From: Oopsacas minuta
Taxonomy: Eukaryota; Porifera; Hexactinellida; Lyssacinosida; Leucopsacidae
Assembly (NCBI GenBank): GCA_024704765.1
Contig: JAKMXF010000011.1
Coordinates: forward strand, 355,557 to 419,556
DNA: 64,000 bases
Direction of reading: 5' to 3'
The notes beneath the pieces are model-generated. The model saw only the letters and a program-made list of their open reading frames with translations. It was not told where the DNA came from and did no database searches. Below, piece after piece: positions 46,991-57,603 of the stretch (positions are counted from its first letter, which is position 1; each line of letters starts with the position of its first letter). A program made the position numbers and the translations under genes.

Positions 46991-47670
46991 ATGAGATGAT
47001 CTTTGGATACTTTTTTGCAGAATATCAAAATTTTGTCATGAAATCTTGCCTCGTTCTTGAGTTACTGGAGTTATATACCATGGTTGAGACATATTTATGA
47101 ATATCCAATTGGAATTCGATAAGGCCACTGTTAGTTGTAAACATGTTTCAGCTCCACCGTTCGCATCCGATTTGGCCACCGCACTATTACTGTTATTATT
47201 GTCATCACTTCACCATATACTCGATTATATTTCAACTACTAAGTGTATAACCTTGCTATAGCACGATATAAGTTGCTTTTACATAGTCAAATTTGACTTA
47301 AGTAATTATAATATTTTTATGAATGAAGTCAATGAACCAATTTTCCAGCTGATACTTCACAAAATAATGAGATAATTAATTAATTATAATGAACCAAGCA
47401 TTCATATTCAGTTGGATCTAATGGTGAGCTGAAACAAGTTTCTCATTAACAGTGGCCTAATAAATTGATTAGAAAAATACTTAAACTAACCTGCACAAGC
47501 TGTCGCGCAGCGACCTAGCAAGCAAACCGCACTACTAATACATACAAACACATAGAAAATTATCTGGACACAACTTTCACCGCGTAGATTAGGTACATGC
47601 TAGCGCATGCCTTGGGTACGCGGTGAACTACTCGCTGAGTTGTTTTGAATATATGATTTTCATAGTCTTT
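46991..47670. other. Upstream region of the heat shock factor gene
   Basis: No gene was recognised. Bases 47485-47535 carry a piece of the dispersed repeat described at 61717 (AGCTGTCGCGCAGCGACCTA). I do not see a clear heat shock element array (three adjacent inverted GAA units). Confidence 0.4.
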
Positions 47671-47684
47671 TCACTTGCTTTTAG
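47671..47684 (+). other. Candidate 3-prime splice acceptor upstream of HSF
   Basis: CACTTGCTTTTAG is a pyrimidine-rich tract ending in AG, 40 bases before the preferred ATG at 47725. It is analogous to the acceptor-like site before DENND3. Confidence 0.4.
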
Positions 47685-47724
47685 CTTACTCCACTATCTA
47701 TATAACATCAAGGTTATATTCGTT

Positions 47725-49131
47725 ATGGATGGGGGCAAACAACTTGTTTCTATCCTTCATCCCCCTATTGGCTTACAACCCTCCCCTACAGACACTCCTG
47801 CTTTCCTCTTCAAGTTATGGAAAGTATTAGAAGCTGAAGAATACGCTCAGTTTATTTCCTGGAGCAAGAATGGTAATAGTTTTATTATTTATGACCAGAA
47901 TCAGTTTTCTCAGGTTGTACTACCAAATTTTTTTAAGCACAGTCATTTCACGAGTTTTGTGCGCCAACTAAATATGTATGGCTTTCGTAAGCTTACTAAC
48001 ATGACGTATACCTCTAATACTCCTGGCCAAGAATCAATGGAGTTCCACCATCCCCATTTTATAAAAGGCCACCCAAGTATGTTGGAATATGTGAAGCGTA
48101 AGTCGCCTTCTAGCCTCCGAATAGGAAATAGGACTATCAAAACAGCTGATCTTGAGAAACTAATTACTGACTTTGAACATATTAAATTCGAACACGAGAA
48201 GGTATTACGTGAGATGAACGACCTAAAGACTGAAAATAACGGTTTGAGATCAGAAGTGGCACAGCTAAAGAATAAGTACTCGCGTCATGAACAGGTGCTT
48301 ACCCGTATGATGAACTTCATCATTCTCAACGCAATTTATCCAGAACGTACCCCTAGTCTGCTACCTGGAATCAAACGTCGTAGAAAAATACTAGAACTAA
48401 ACAATACCTCGAACACTGTGGCTATTCCTGAGGGCATAAATCCCCCACTTTCTCTTCATCCGCCTTATGATGACATATCACAAACAGCGCGTTCTCTACT
48501 ACAGCCTATAGATTCAGCTAATATACCCTACCATCCTTACTTCAACGTAGACAATAGCTTACCTACTCAAGATGCTGCACATAATTCTCTCACACTCTAC
48601 AATGCCAATTATCAGGGGGGTATGCATAATGATGATTATTCTCTTGCACTAGCCCCCGACCTCGGACAAGTAAAATTACAGCAACAGAAACAGCCTCATA
48701 TCCGTGATGACATACGTAAGGCTATTTTAGCTAAGACAGGAGCGAATAATAACGAGGTTGTACATCAAAACAGCGAAGATATTTCATATCCATCGTTCCA
48801 AAATCAAAATGAACGCTATCCCAATGAGTATGCAACCACTGACTTCGACCAATATATGCCACAGGACGACGATAATATCGTAGAATTCCCAGATGATATT
48901 GCATTTGACTCGAGTATCCTCTCAGAATTCCTACTGCCTAATCCCGGAACTCTTGATGCCCCTCTCTTACAAAATTTCAACAATCTCTCTGCCACTTCAG
49001 ACCTGTTTAATTCTAGCTTAAATTTAGAAACAGATTCCCAAACTTTCGGAATTATGCACAGACCTGAAGAATCCAAAGAAGACACCCCAGCTCCCCTATA
49101 CCCTCCTGCTAATGAAAGACCACTTATTTAA
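47725..49131 (+). CDS. HSF1: Heat shock transcription factor
   Basis: A single 468-residue frame. I place the start at the ATG at 47725 (MDGGKQLVSILHPPIG). The same frame extends about 34 codons upstream, but that extension is hydrophobic, unlike any HSF N-terminus, and contains a splice-acceptor-like AG. The winged-helix DNA-binding domain is at about 24-127, with PAFLFKLWKVLEAEEYAQFI, the recognition helix SFVRQLNMYGFRKL and FHHPHFIKGHPSMLEYVKRK. The HR-A/B trimerisation coiled coil is at about 141-201 (heptads from ADLEKLITDFEHIKF through RMMNFI). The C-terminal 260 residues are polar, Asn/Gln/Pro-rich, with acidic clusters (QDDDNIVEFPDDIAF), as in HSF activation regions. The family binds nGAAn repeats as a trimer in the nucleus under stress. 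The signature motif KH-x-N reads KHSH. There is no intron in the coding sequence. AATAAA at 49353 is a possible polyadenylation signal. HSF1 versus another animal HSF cannot be settled here. Confidence 0.93.
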   Translation: MDGGKQLVSILHPPIGLQPSPTDTPAFLFKLWKVLEAEEYAQFISWSKNGNSFIIYDQNQFSQVVLPNFFKHSHFTSFVRQLNMYGFRKLTNMTYTSNTPGQESMEFHHPHFIKGHPSMLEYVKRKSPSSLRIGNRTIKTADLEKLITDFEHIKFEHEKVLREMNDLKTENNGLRSEVAQLKNKYSRHEQVLTRMMNFIILNAIYPERTPSLLPGIKRRRKILELNNTSNTVAIPEGINPPLSLHPPYDDISQTARSLLQPIDSANIPYHPYFNVDNSLPTQDAAHNSLTLYNANYQGGMHNDDYSLALAPDLGQVKLQQQKQPHIRDDIRKAILAKTGANNNEVVHQNSEDISYPSFQNQNERYPNEYATTDFDQYMPQDDDNIVEFPDDIAFDSSILSEFLLPNPGTLDAPLLQNFNNLSATSDLFNSSLNLETDSQTFGIMHRPEESKEDTPAPLYPPANERPLI

Positions 49132-49265
49132 TCTATTTACCGGATGCTGTGAACTGTAGTGCATTCGAGGGATCTTTTTCTAAGCTACACTTTATGTAGT
49201 ATTTATCAAAGTGTAGAAAACTATGTACATTTTAAAAGATACTAATAGTTAATTGGTGATTGCGA

Positions 49266-49638
49266 GTCACAACGTCTACACCCTAAATGTCTACAAACCG
49301 AAATATCTAAAAAGGCACGGATATAATTCCTCGACAAAAAATACGATTCCACAATAAAACTAATTTGATAAAAGTCATTCCACAACCGCCAATAACGCTA
49401 TAAAATACTCCTCGCAACTCCACTGCACCGGCTGGCAAAGAAGTCCGAACAACAGTCCGTGCCAAGATAGAGAATAATGCCAACAAAATTCCAAAGGACG
49501 ACCGCCATAATGTAGTAAAACACATAGATACAATAATTCACGCTAGTTCTTTCACTATTTCGATAAAAATCCTTCGAGGAATTGCATACCATTAAAAGAT
49601 TGGGTTGTAGACGTTTGGCATGTAGACATTTAGATTTA
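49266..49638. repeat. Possible foldback element
   Basis: The left end contains AACGTCTACACCCTAAATGT; the right end, read inward, contains CTAAATGTCTACATGCCAAA and AACGTCTACAACCC. The two phrases occur in exchanged order. Interior minus frames (49307-49592) show no domain. Confidence 0.4.
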
Positions 49639-49639
49639 T

Positions 49640-51137
49640 CGATGTTTTTACCTTCACTCTAATTAGTAAATTGATATTAGCGTGATTTTACCTTATAATA
49701 TGGCTCATAGGCGCAACTAGTCTCCTGAGTTTGGGTGGGCAAAGATGACATCACGCCCACCCGCCCTATACGTTTTGTTTTATCGTGGGCAGGGGGGTTC
49801 GATATTAAGTGAGAATCACCCCTGCTGAGTTTGTGGGAAATCTAGTTGGCGCTCAACACTCAGCCAGTTATTACCAGAAGTAGCTGTTTTCAGCATTTAA
49901 TTTTTGAAGGACCAGGCCCAGATATCTTATTGCATCTCAATTAATTGAATTAAATAATATTTATTTATACTGATTATATAATACTTGAGTACAATATATT
50001 TCGGCTAAGACATACACTCGGTTAATTCGTACTTCGTATATCAATCCAAAAATTTAATTCCCTTCATTTAATACAATATCTACTGTGATAAAATGTACTA
50101 ATTTTTGTTCCCTAGGGGCTACATCAGGCTTGTTATCATAGGTCTCGTGAGTAAACAAAATAGATGCTTAGTAGTAGATGTCTCATGACTTCTTACTTGG
50201 CTTGTCATCTTTAATCGGGAATTCTTATCCCGATTACCTAATATTTTGAATATTATTATAGTTCATATTCTGGACTTCTATCCAGATAAACCTAATATAG
50301 CGATGAATGATTGCTAATTTGGATTTTAATCACATTTAAGCGATTCTAGTTATAGTGTCAAAAGTTTTTAATGAAATCGAGATATAAATTCAGAATCATT
50401 TGTAAAATGGTTTGGTTTCTAACAAGGAATTTACATAGCATATGCAGCCTTAAGTTTTATGTGCATTCTACAACGACTCACCTTTACTAGACCCTATAGC
50501 CATGATTGAGTAGTGGTGATTAAGATATATCTGGTTATGAGACCACGAAAAAGTAATTTTGAATACTACAAATAATTATGAGCGGTTGATCGGGACAAAA
50601 CATTAATTTCAATTAGGAATAAGACCTGAAATGATCATTGTAAGAATAAGTCGTAAAATACTTCTGAACTCCTATCCAAATCATATACTGAAATGCTCAT
50701 ATTCTCCGCTAAGGCCAAACTAGGCACATTGTCCAAGAAAATGTCCATTCCATAGCATCCTTAGCGAGTTATAAAGACTCTCAGCAAACACGTAGGGACG
50801 TCAAGGAAAGTTCTAGCCAACTCCCAAGCTCCTGATCCACGGTAATGTCATGAAAAGTCATCAAAAATTCAAAAGAGACAAAATATGAGATATCACGTAG
50901 TATGTAAATATATCTATTTCATGGATATTAGATTTAGGTCTTATTCCTACTTCCACTTTAGGTCTTGAGATAATTACCAATGCACTATATATATATATCA
51001 TTATAATCGAATATAACAAATATTCAATACATACATTAGGGATTCGACACAATTATATGTTTAGAAAATATAATGTAGACCATAAAAACAACAATACGCT
51101 GTATGCATGCATATAAATTGAATGAAGACTCTAAATA
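49640..51137. other. No recognised gene
   Basis: A G/C-rich patch near 49720-49815 (GGCGCAACTAG, GTGGGCAGGGGGG) resembles worn transposon ends. Nothing else is supported. Confidence 0.35.
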
Positions 51138-51216
51138 AAGTAGAACCTCTATATTTAGGGGAGGTCGCGACTGCTGTTCTCCTGATAACTCCCCATTTAT
51201 ATTTCTAATGTAAATA

Positions 51217-51384
51217 CAGTGAAACCTCGTTATTACGAATTTCCGGTTATGACGAAGATAATTTTACACAATTTTAGCCTGTACAATGGATATTCAATTG
51301 TTTTTACTCCAATTAATACGTAGTCCGCATAAGGAGTACAAATCTCGACGGTTCCTTGGTGTACGTATTAACGAGGTTCTACTG
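51217..51384. repeat. Pogo-type miniature element, 168 bp
   Basis: CAGTGAAACCTCGTTATTAC at the left and CAGTAGAACCTCGTTAATAC read inward from the right, with TA on both sides (51215-51216 and 51385-51386). Confidence 0.85.
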
Positions 51385-51560
51385 TATCTTGAACCAAAGT
51401 AGTTTTTAGTCAAATTGCACAGCCACTTCCTCCAACAATTTTTTAAAATGATAATTGATTATTATTATATGCCTTAATGTTGTGTTTGAATATATAAATT
51501 TATAAGTAATTTTTTCTGAGAAAACCCAAAAAATATTCCAATTCATCATAACGATAAATA

Positions 51561-51739
51561 CAGTGGAAACCGCATATTAACAATTCTTCTCTAATAGCAA
51601 GTCTACCTCCTATTAGCAATTCTTTCCACCGACAAATAGTGTAGTTTTGTATTGTAATTAGTGTTCATAATAGCAAAATATGCGTATTAGCAAGGAAAAT
51701 TCCTGCTAAATACGATTTGCTAATTGGCAGTTTCCACTG
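51561..51739. repeat. Pogo-type miniature element, 179 bp
   Basis: CAGTGGAAACCGCATATTAA at the left and CAGTGGAAACTGCCAATTAG read inward from the right, with TA on both sides (51559-51560 and 51740-51741). Confidence 0.88.
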
Positions 51740-52405
51740 TATGTACTTATTCCAAATTTCACACAAAAATTGATTATTCAACAAAATTTATCGTAGAATT
51801 ACTTTCTTGTAGAGTTGAATTTCAATGGTGTGGGGCATAATTATCTCTGAAGTATGCTCCATTCTCGCTTCGCTTATATAGGTTCGTTTCTATGGAAATG
51901 AAAAAGGTGAACAATAATTGCCCCGCTTCATAGAGGTGCCCCATTTATAGATGCCCAACTTTTAAAGGCTGCACTGTAGTACGATAATATTCTTTCTAAA
52001 TAGATTTGACAGGCTAACTATGTATGTTTAAACGAAAATATTACGATACATATTCGTAACTTGTAAAATTCGGAAATGGCAACTTCTAGTAAAAGGGAAT
52101 GTCAACAATATTTTGTTGATAATTTGTTTTTGGTTTTATCGCCTCCCAATCCAATGTCAACTTCTTATGTACCTGATGTGCGAATTATTTTTCCAATGAA
52201 GTATTAAGCCATCTCGACTGAAAGAACATCTTTCAACCAAGTACAGTGATTATAGTCTGAATTAGAATAATACAAGTTGGGCGCTGGAAAATTAAATTAG
52301 CTCTAAACAGGACGCTGATTATAAATAGGTGAGAATCACTATTACAGACGATGTATTTTTAGATCACCGGCACAATTAATGTATCGTTATATCCGATGTC
52401 ATTTG

Positions 52406-52581
52406 GGAATTTCTTAGTACCCAAGGTACGAAGTGTCGAGATTACTAACCAAAAGCCACGTAGTAGGTCCAGTGTCACCACAGAGGGCCATTAAATGTAA
52501 TTTAGATAAAACATGGATAATAAAATATACATGATTAATAAAATCTTTCTGCTATTTTATACATTCGAGGCACTAAGTAGG
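52406..52581 (+). repeat. Dispersed repeat R1, copy 1
   Basis: Shares GAATTTCTTAGTACCCAAGG, ACGAAGTG, ATTACTAACCAAAAGC, TCCAGTG, AGGGCCATTAAATG and ATTCGAGGCAC blocks with copies at 55642 and 61717. No coding sequence or terminal inverted repeats. Confidence 0.75.
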
Positions 52582-52707
52582 GGCATTGAACCTCGTAAAT
52601 ACGAGAATGGTTAAGGTCCCCCTGCCACTGGCGGCAATATTTAACATATTTACTGATCCCTCATCATCTGTATTAATAGAAATTGATACTTATTGGTGCG
52701 GCCAGTC

Positions 52708-52888
52708 CAGGGTTGCCATGGGGATGGGAAATGATTTCCTTACGATGGGTTTCCTCATGTGGGAATTCCAATGGGAATCCTGTTGGAAACTAGGAAACCC
52801 ACGCGAGTCCCATATTATAATTCTCACATGGAATCCTGTTGGAATGGTATGGGAATGGAATCAAAAATTTCATCCCCACGGCACGCTG
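52708..52888. repeat. hAT-type miniature element
   Basis: CAGGGTTGCCATGGGGATGG at the left and CAGCGTGCCGTGGGGATGAA read inward from the right. The interior is rich in TGGGAAT phrases in both orientations. Flanking octamers do not match, so the insertion is old or the borders are slightly off. Confidence 0.55.
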
Positions 52889-54475
52889 GCAGAACGCAGC
52901 ACCTGACCTACCGACCCCCACGGACCTGTAGTTTATTATATAGTTTGATGTACACAGAAACAGATTATTTTCATCATATATTGGTAGAAACAATTTGATG
53001 AGGTATACAAAATGTGTGGAACGAATAGATAAGTGTATAATTGCAGGAATCTAAAATTAAACGCGCGAGCGTAGAGAGCGCGAGAAATTTTCTGGCGTCT
53101 AGGGGAAATTGTGCTCCCTCCATGGATGGATGTAGTAAAGGTTGGCAAGTATGAATATCCTTCAAACCCCGACTCCGGGAAAATGGCTCCAAACCCCTAG
53201 TTCTGGCAACCCTAAATACTATACAAATAATTCGATGTGTAGGAATTATATAATTTGCAGCCATAACCTTAGAGGTAAGGAAACTATCATGAATGTTAAG
53301 TTTCCCTGGTTTTCGTAATAGAGTTAGGTAAACTGTCATACAAAAGGACAATTGGTGGATTTGCAGACTAATATCGCTCAGATCCCTGCATAAAACTACT
53401 ACAGGTTGGGAACCTATTGTTACGTTATATACTGCCCTGTTGATTGGAATTTTATTAGCTACCCTGGGGCTCATGATTATTCCGCCCGGGTGACAATAAT
53501 TTATCCCAGCGGCTTGGTTACCAGAATTCACTCAGGTTTGCAAGTATGCTATTGGCCCTGTTAGAAACTAAATTCTATAATTTTCATGTTTCAGCATTTT
53601 TGGGTCAAATTTTAAGCCCCATGATTTGTCTTGACCCCTCCCCCCAGTTTCAAAATCTTAGATACGCGACTACAGCTATTTCCCTAGTTGTTGTTTGGTG
53701 TATTTTGAATCTATAGTGGCATGAGAAGAAGAATCTTTTTCGAATTCGAATTCGTTAATTCGAATACGTTAACTGTTGTATTTATGCATTTACTTAAACG
53801 GTATTAGGATTGAGGCGAAGACTTTTCCCTTAGATTAGTGCCAGGCTTGCCGTAATAGTCAGGGTAGTTAGCTCAGAAACCATGACAAGTCGGGTAAAAG
53901 CTGCAAATTTGGTACAAGGTTGCACTAGGTGTGCTTGAACCTTTCAGAAGGGAAGCCACCTCATCGAAGTCCATAGGTGTAATGCACGTAACTCATACAG
54001 TTTGAATCGAAAAATTCGATGTATATTCGTAATTGGTTAATGATTTCACGTCTTTCGAGTGGTTACTCGAATATGCTCGGAAATTTCTATGGCAACGGCA
54101 TTGTCTCAAGATGTGGCACCATTCCATTCTCAAAATTTGTACTAACCCTATCGAGTGACCTTTTGTTCGACCCTGCTAGGGCTAGCTGAGTCTAGTTATG
54201 CACATATTGACCTTATATATGATCTAATACACAAATTTTACAAGATCGACTGCCAAGGTCCCTGAATTTTCTCAATATTCCATACATATTTAAAATGTAT
54301 TCACGAAGTTATCGTCTGTTTTGTTAATTGATTGTCTCATTTGCTACTCAATTGAGGGAATGGAAAAGAACATTTGCAGGGGTTAATTCTTATTCACGAA
54401 TAAAGTAAGAACATACAGTGAAACCAAATATAAATTCCTGCTTGAAATAAATCTTCTTTGGAATTTACCGTCATA
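52889..54475. other. No recognised gene
   Basis: The 185-codon minus frame at 52974-53531 has no recognisable domain and overlaps two orphan ends of the GGTTGGCAAGTATG type (53140 and 53526), so it is probably not a gene. A half-end ACATACAGTGAAACC at about 54412 is a lone pogo-type terminus. Confidence 0.35.
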
Positions 54476-54638
54476 CAGTGGAGCATGCATAAACCGACAC
54501 TCGTTGGGATATGAAAATTCTGTCAGGAGCTAATTGTCAGATTAAGCAGGTGAATTTGTATTGTCAGAAACTATTTCAGATCAGAAATACTGTCGGATTA
54601 TAGAGTTATACAAGTGTCGGTTTATGAAGGTTCCACTG
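54476..54638. repeat. Pogo-type miniature element, 163 bp
   Basis: CAGTGGAGCATGCATAAACC at the left and CAGTGGAACCTTCATAAACC read inward from the right; TA flanks both ends. Confidence 0.85.
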
Positions 54639-54856
54639 TATAAGCATTGTATGTTTGGTGTAGTTTTAAGCTATTATGTCAATAACACAAAATCCTCTAC
54701 GTATAAACACTTCGGGTTCTAGCCAGGTTCGGGTTGAGATCCGGGTTTCGAATCGGGGTCGGGTGGGTATGACACAACTCCTACTCTGCTGTATCTTAAC
54801 TACATCATAAGATTTTTTGAAGAGCTCATTTATATGGGGATCAACGATATTCAATA

Positions 54857-54928
54857 CAGTAGGAAGTCGGTTGATTGCCCCTAACGGATACGTGTGATAG
54901 TTGGAGTCAATCAACTGATTTCCTACTG
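54857..54928. repeat. Very short palindromic miniature element, 72 bp
   Basis: CAGTAGGAAGTCGGTTGATT at the left and CAGTAGGAAATCAGTTGATT read inward from the right; TA at both outer sides. The terminal repeats make up most of the element. Confidence 0.8.
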
Positions 54929-55146
54929 TATAGAATCTCATTCATGCCCATGCAAACTATTTTCCTTTCAAGAGTATATCAAAAGATATAGGTAAGATAC
55001 AATTTAATAATTTTTCGACATTTTAGCATACTATTTAGGTTAGTTCACGAGGCCTAAACAATAAAATAGATGAATCAATTTATAGCTACCTATTATTAAC
55101 TAAAGTAACGATAACACGGATTCATCTATACTAATACAACGCGACT

Positions 55147-55494
55147 AACATGTATGTATGTGAGTATGTATGTATGTATGTATGTATGTATGTATGTATG
55201 TATGTATGTATGTATGTATGTATGTATGTATGTATGTATGTATGTATGTATGTATGTATGTATGTATGTATGTATGTATGGTATGTATGTATGTATGTAT
55301 GTATGTATGTATGTATGTATGTATGTATGTATGTATGTATGTATGTATGTATGTATGTATGTATGTATGTATGTATGTATGGTATGTATGTATGGTATGT
55401 ATGTATGTATGTATGGTATGTATGTATGGTATGTATGTATGTATGTATGTATGTATGTATGTATGTATGTATGTATGTATGTATGTATGTATGT
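55147..55494. repeat. (TATG)n microsatellite with phase-shifting interruptions
   Basis: About 345 bases of tandem TATG, interrupted by an early GAGTATG unit and several TATGGTATG junctions (near 55281, 55380, 55394, 55414 and 55428) that add one base. All six-frame open readings over it (MYVC and HTYI repeats) are consequences of the repeat and not genes. Confidence 0.97.
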
Positions 55495-55641
55495 TAGTAT
55501 GCCCAGAATTGATTGAAGAAACTTGAAAGCCCCCAGGGCTGATTTTGGGCATACGAAGATATTTGGGGTTGCACAAGTCCGAGTCTTGGAACAAAATTCC
55601 CTGTACAAAAATACCAATTTTACAAAATTCAAAAATTTTGA

Positions 55642-55900
55642 GAATTTCTTAATACCCGAAGTACGAATTGCCGATATTACAACTAAAAGCACGTAGTATC
55701 TCCAGTGCCACAACAGAAGGCCATTAAATGCAATTTGGGTGGGCCATGGATAATTAAATCTCAAAATTTCTGCTAATATGTACACTTGAGGCACGAAGTG
55801 CCGGGTATATCCCGTAACGTAACCCCCCATTACACTAAGAAATTTGAGAGTTTAACACTTAAGCTTACCTGAGGTACTACGCTGTCGCTACCTAGCAAGC
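55642..55900 (+). repeat. Dispersed repeat R1, copy 2
   Basis: Runs from AGAATTTCTTAATACCCGAA through CAGAAGGCCATTAAATGCAA, GGGCCATGGATAAT and GAGGCACGAAGTGCCGGGTA to CGCTGTCGCTACCTAGCAAG. It is collinear with the copy at 61717. Confidence 0.8.
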
Positions 55901-56000
55901 TAAAAAAATGGAGGAAAAATAAAGTAGCATCTAAACCGTTTGCAAAAAATATCCTCACGTCTGTTTTTCGCCCAGAATGGAATCCCTGAACCATTTAGAG

Positions 56001-56184
56001 CAAGGTTTCATCTAGGCGTTTGCGACGCACCTACAGGCGCATGAATTTCAGCCAATATTGATCTAAGCGTGTCAAAATTCGGGCAAGACCCCCATACAGC
56101 AATACTAAATGTATACTCTAGGCGCGCGTAAAATGAGGAGGAACATTTTAGGCGTATGAGTCAGAAAAGCTGGATGAAACCCTG
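56001..56184. repeat. hAT-type miniature element, copy B
   Basis: CAAGGTTTCATCTAGGCG at the left and CAGGGTTTCATCCAGC read inward from the right, with an exact octamer ATTTAGAG on both sides (55993-56000 and 56185-56192). Collinear with 36371-36552. Confidence 0.88.
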
Positions 56185-56663
56185 ATTTAGAGGGTTGATA
56201 TGCGCAAAAATAGACTCAGCTAGTCTAGTGGTATTGAACAAGGGGTCACTCGTTACGGTTGGGACAAATTTTGAGAGTGGAATATGCCACATTCCTGAGA
56301 CTTCCTATGTTGGTAGGGAAAAACTAATCCTGAACATATCCAAGTTACCTCTCAAACAAGTGAGTTCTCACTAATTACGAATATCGACACCAAACTATTA
56401 GATTCAAACTGGATGAGTTATATGCATTTAAAACCCTAATTGTGTCCAAAGTGGCATATAAATGGAGTGTGCATCACACCCTTGAACTTCGATGAAATGG
56501 CTCCCCTTCTTCAAAGTTTAAGTACACCCTAGTGACACTAGCCTTAGGTACCAAATTTGATACTTTATCCTACTTGTCTCGATAATTTCCAATTCGATGC
56601 TAACAGCCCTGACTATAAGGGAGTAATTTCATTATTATGATCGTTGAAATAAAATGCAAATAA

Positions 56664-56867
56664 CATACTTTCTAACTGTTCCGTTTTTGGAGGGCGCCCG
56701 CTTTTTCCGACATGTATTGAGGACAAATGAGGCTAATTTCCTGCCAAAACTATCCAAAAATCTTAAGTATCCCGTTTTTTGTAGTCCAGTCTAATATAAA
56801 TATGCTACGTCCCGATAAATGAGTACCTTCTGTGCCGCTTTGTTCTACACTCAGGTTGGAAAGTATG
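56664..56867. repeat. Miniature element with CATAC ends, copy 2
   Basis: CATACTTTCTAACTGTTCC at the left and CATACTTTCCAACCTGAGTG read inward from the right. AAATAA stands on both sides (56658-56663 and 56868-56873). Same family as 20722-20915. Confidence 0.72.
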
Positions 56868-57469
56868 AAATAACACCCGTTGAATTTCACAATTCAATAA
56901 TTCTTACTCTGCGCTGCACCCATAGGCGCCGAACCTTGCAGGAATCTTCCTAAATCTGGCGGGCAACATTTTTTGGGTCAAATTTATCGCTAATATTCTT
57001 AATAATATCACAAGGTCTCAGATTCTGAGGTTGCTTTGCCATATTTGGATCGAGGTAGTAAAGTGCTCAAAATACTGAAAAGAATGTGGGTATGAAAAAG
57101 TAATATTAATTGTTGGCGTGGATTAGCGTCAACTAGCATTACAAATTTTGGTTTGCTGTGGGGACTAGTGGGGTAGCTAGCAAACCCAATAATACCTAAA
57201 AATTCTATAATATCCAGTACTCTAGGGGCTGCAGCGGTCCGGGAATTTCATGGACTGGACTGGTCCGTCATTGTTTCTTGATCTGGACCGATGTCATAAA
57301 CCTGGCCAATTCATGTTCAGGCACCCTAAGCTCTTTGGCAAGTTTTGGCGGAACATTAGCCTTAACACATGTCCGCAAAAGCTGGGCATTTGTATATTGG
57401 CTCAGCATTAAATGGTTGGGTATCTATAAAGTTCATATTTTATTATTTATTAAATAGTTATATAACCGA

Positions 57470-57590
57470 GGTGCTTCGCTTGCTCGCTGCGCGGCTTGCG
57501 AACATTTTATGTTCTAAAGGTACTCGGAACTTCGTGCCTCGAATTTAACAAGGATAAAATTGCAAAATTTAATTAATAAAATAATATTTC
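57470..57590 (-). repeat. Dispersed repeat R1, fragment in reverse orientation
   Basis: The reverse strand reads ATTCGAGGCACGAAGTTCCG then GCCGCGCAGCGAGCAAGCGA, matching the 3-prime half of the copies at 55642 and 61717. Confidence 0.65.
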
Positions 57591-57603
57591 AACAAATTTT
57601 TAC

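Larger units (their letters stand above)
51138..51976. repeat. Pogo-type element containing two smaller ones
   Basis: The left end AAGTAGAACCTCTATATTTA and the inward-read right end CAGTGCAGCCTTTAAAAGTT are diverged pogo-type termini next to TA. Between them lie two complete miniature elements at 51217-51384 and 51561-51739. The outer borders are tentative. Confidence 0.45.

Noticed and set aside
47623-47724. N-terminal extension of HSF from a GTG at 47623
   Set aside because: Not an ATG; the peptide is hydrophobic and unlike HSF N-termini, and an acceptor-like AG lies inside it. The in-frame ATG at 47653 is also less plausible than 47725.
52974-53531. 185-codon minus-strand frame as a gene
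   Set aside because: No domain recognised, and it overlaps repeat ends of the GGTTGGCAAGTATG type.
55147-55494. CRISPR-like regular repeat
   Set aside because: Pure tandem tetranucleotide without spacers, in a eukaryotic setting.
55126-55830. Open frames of 115-234 codons over the TATG tract (MYVC and HTYI repeats)
   Set aside because: They arise in several frames because a four-base repeat without stop codons is read; they are not coding evidence.
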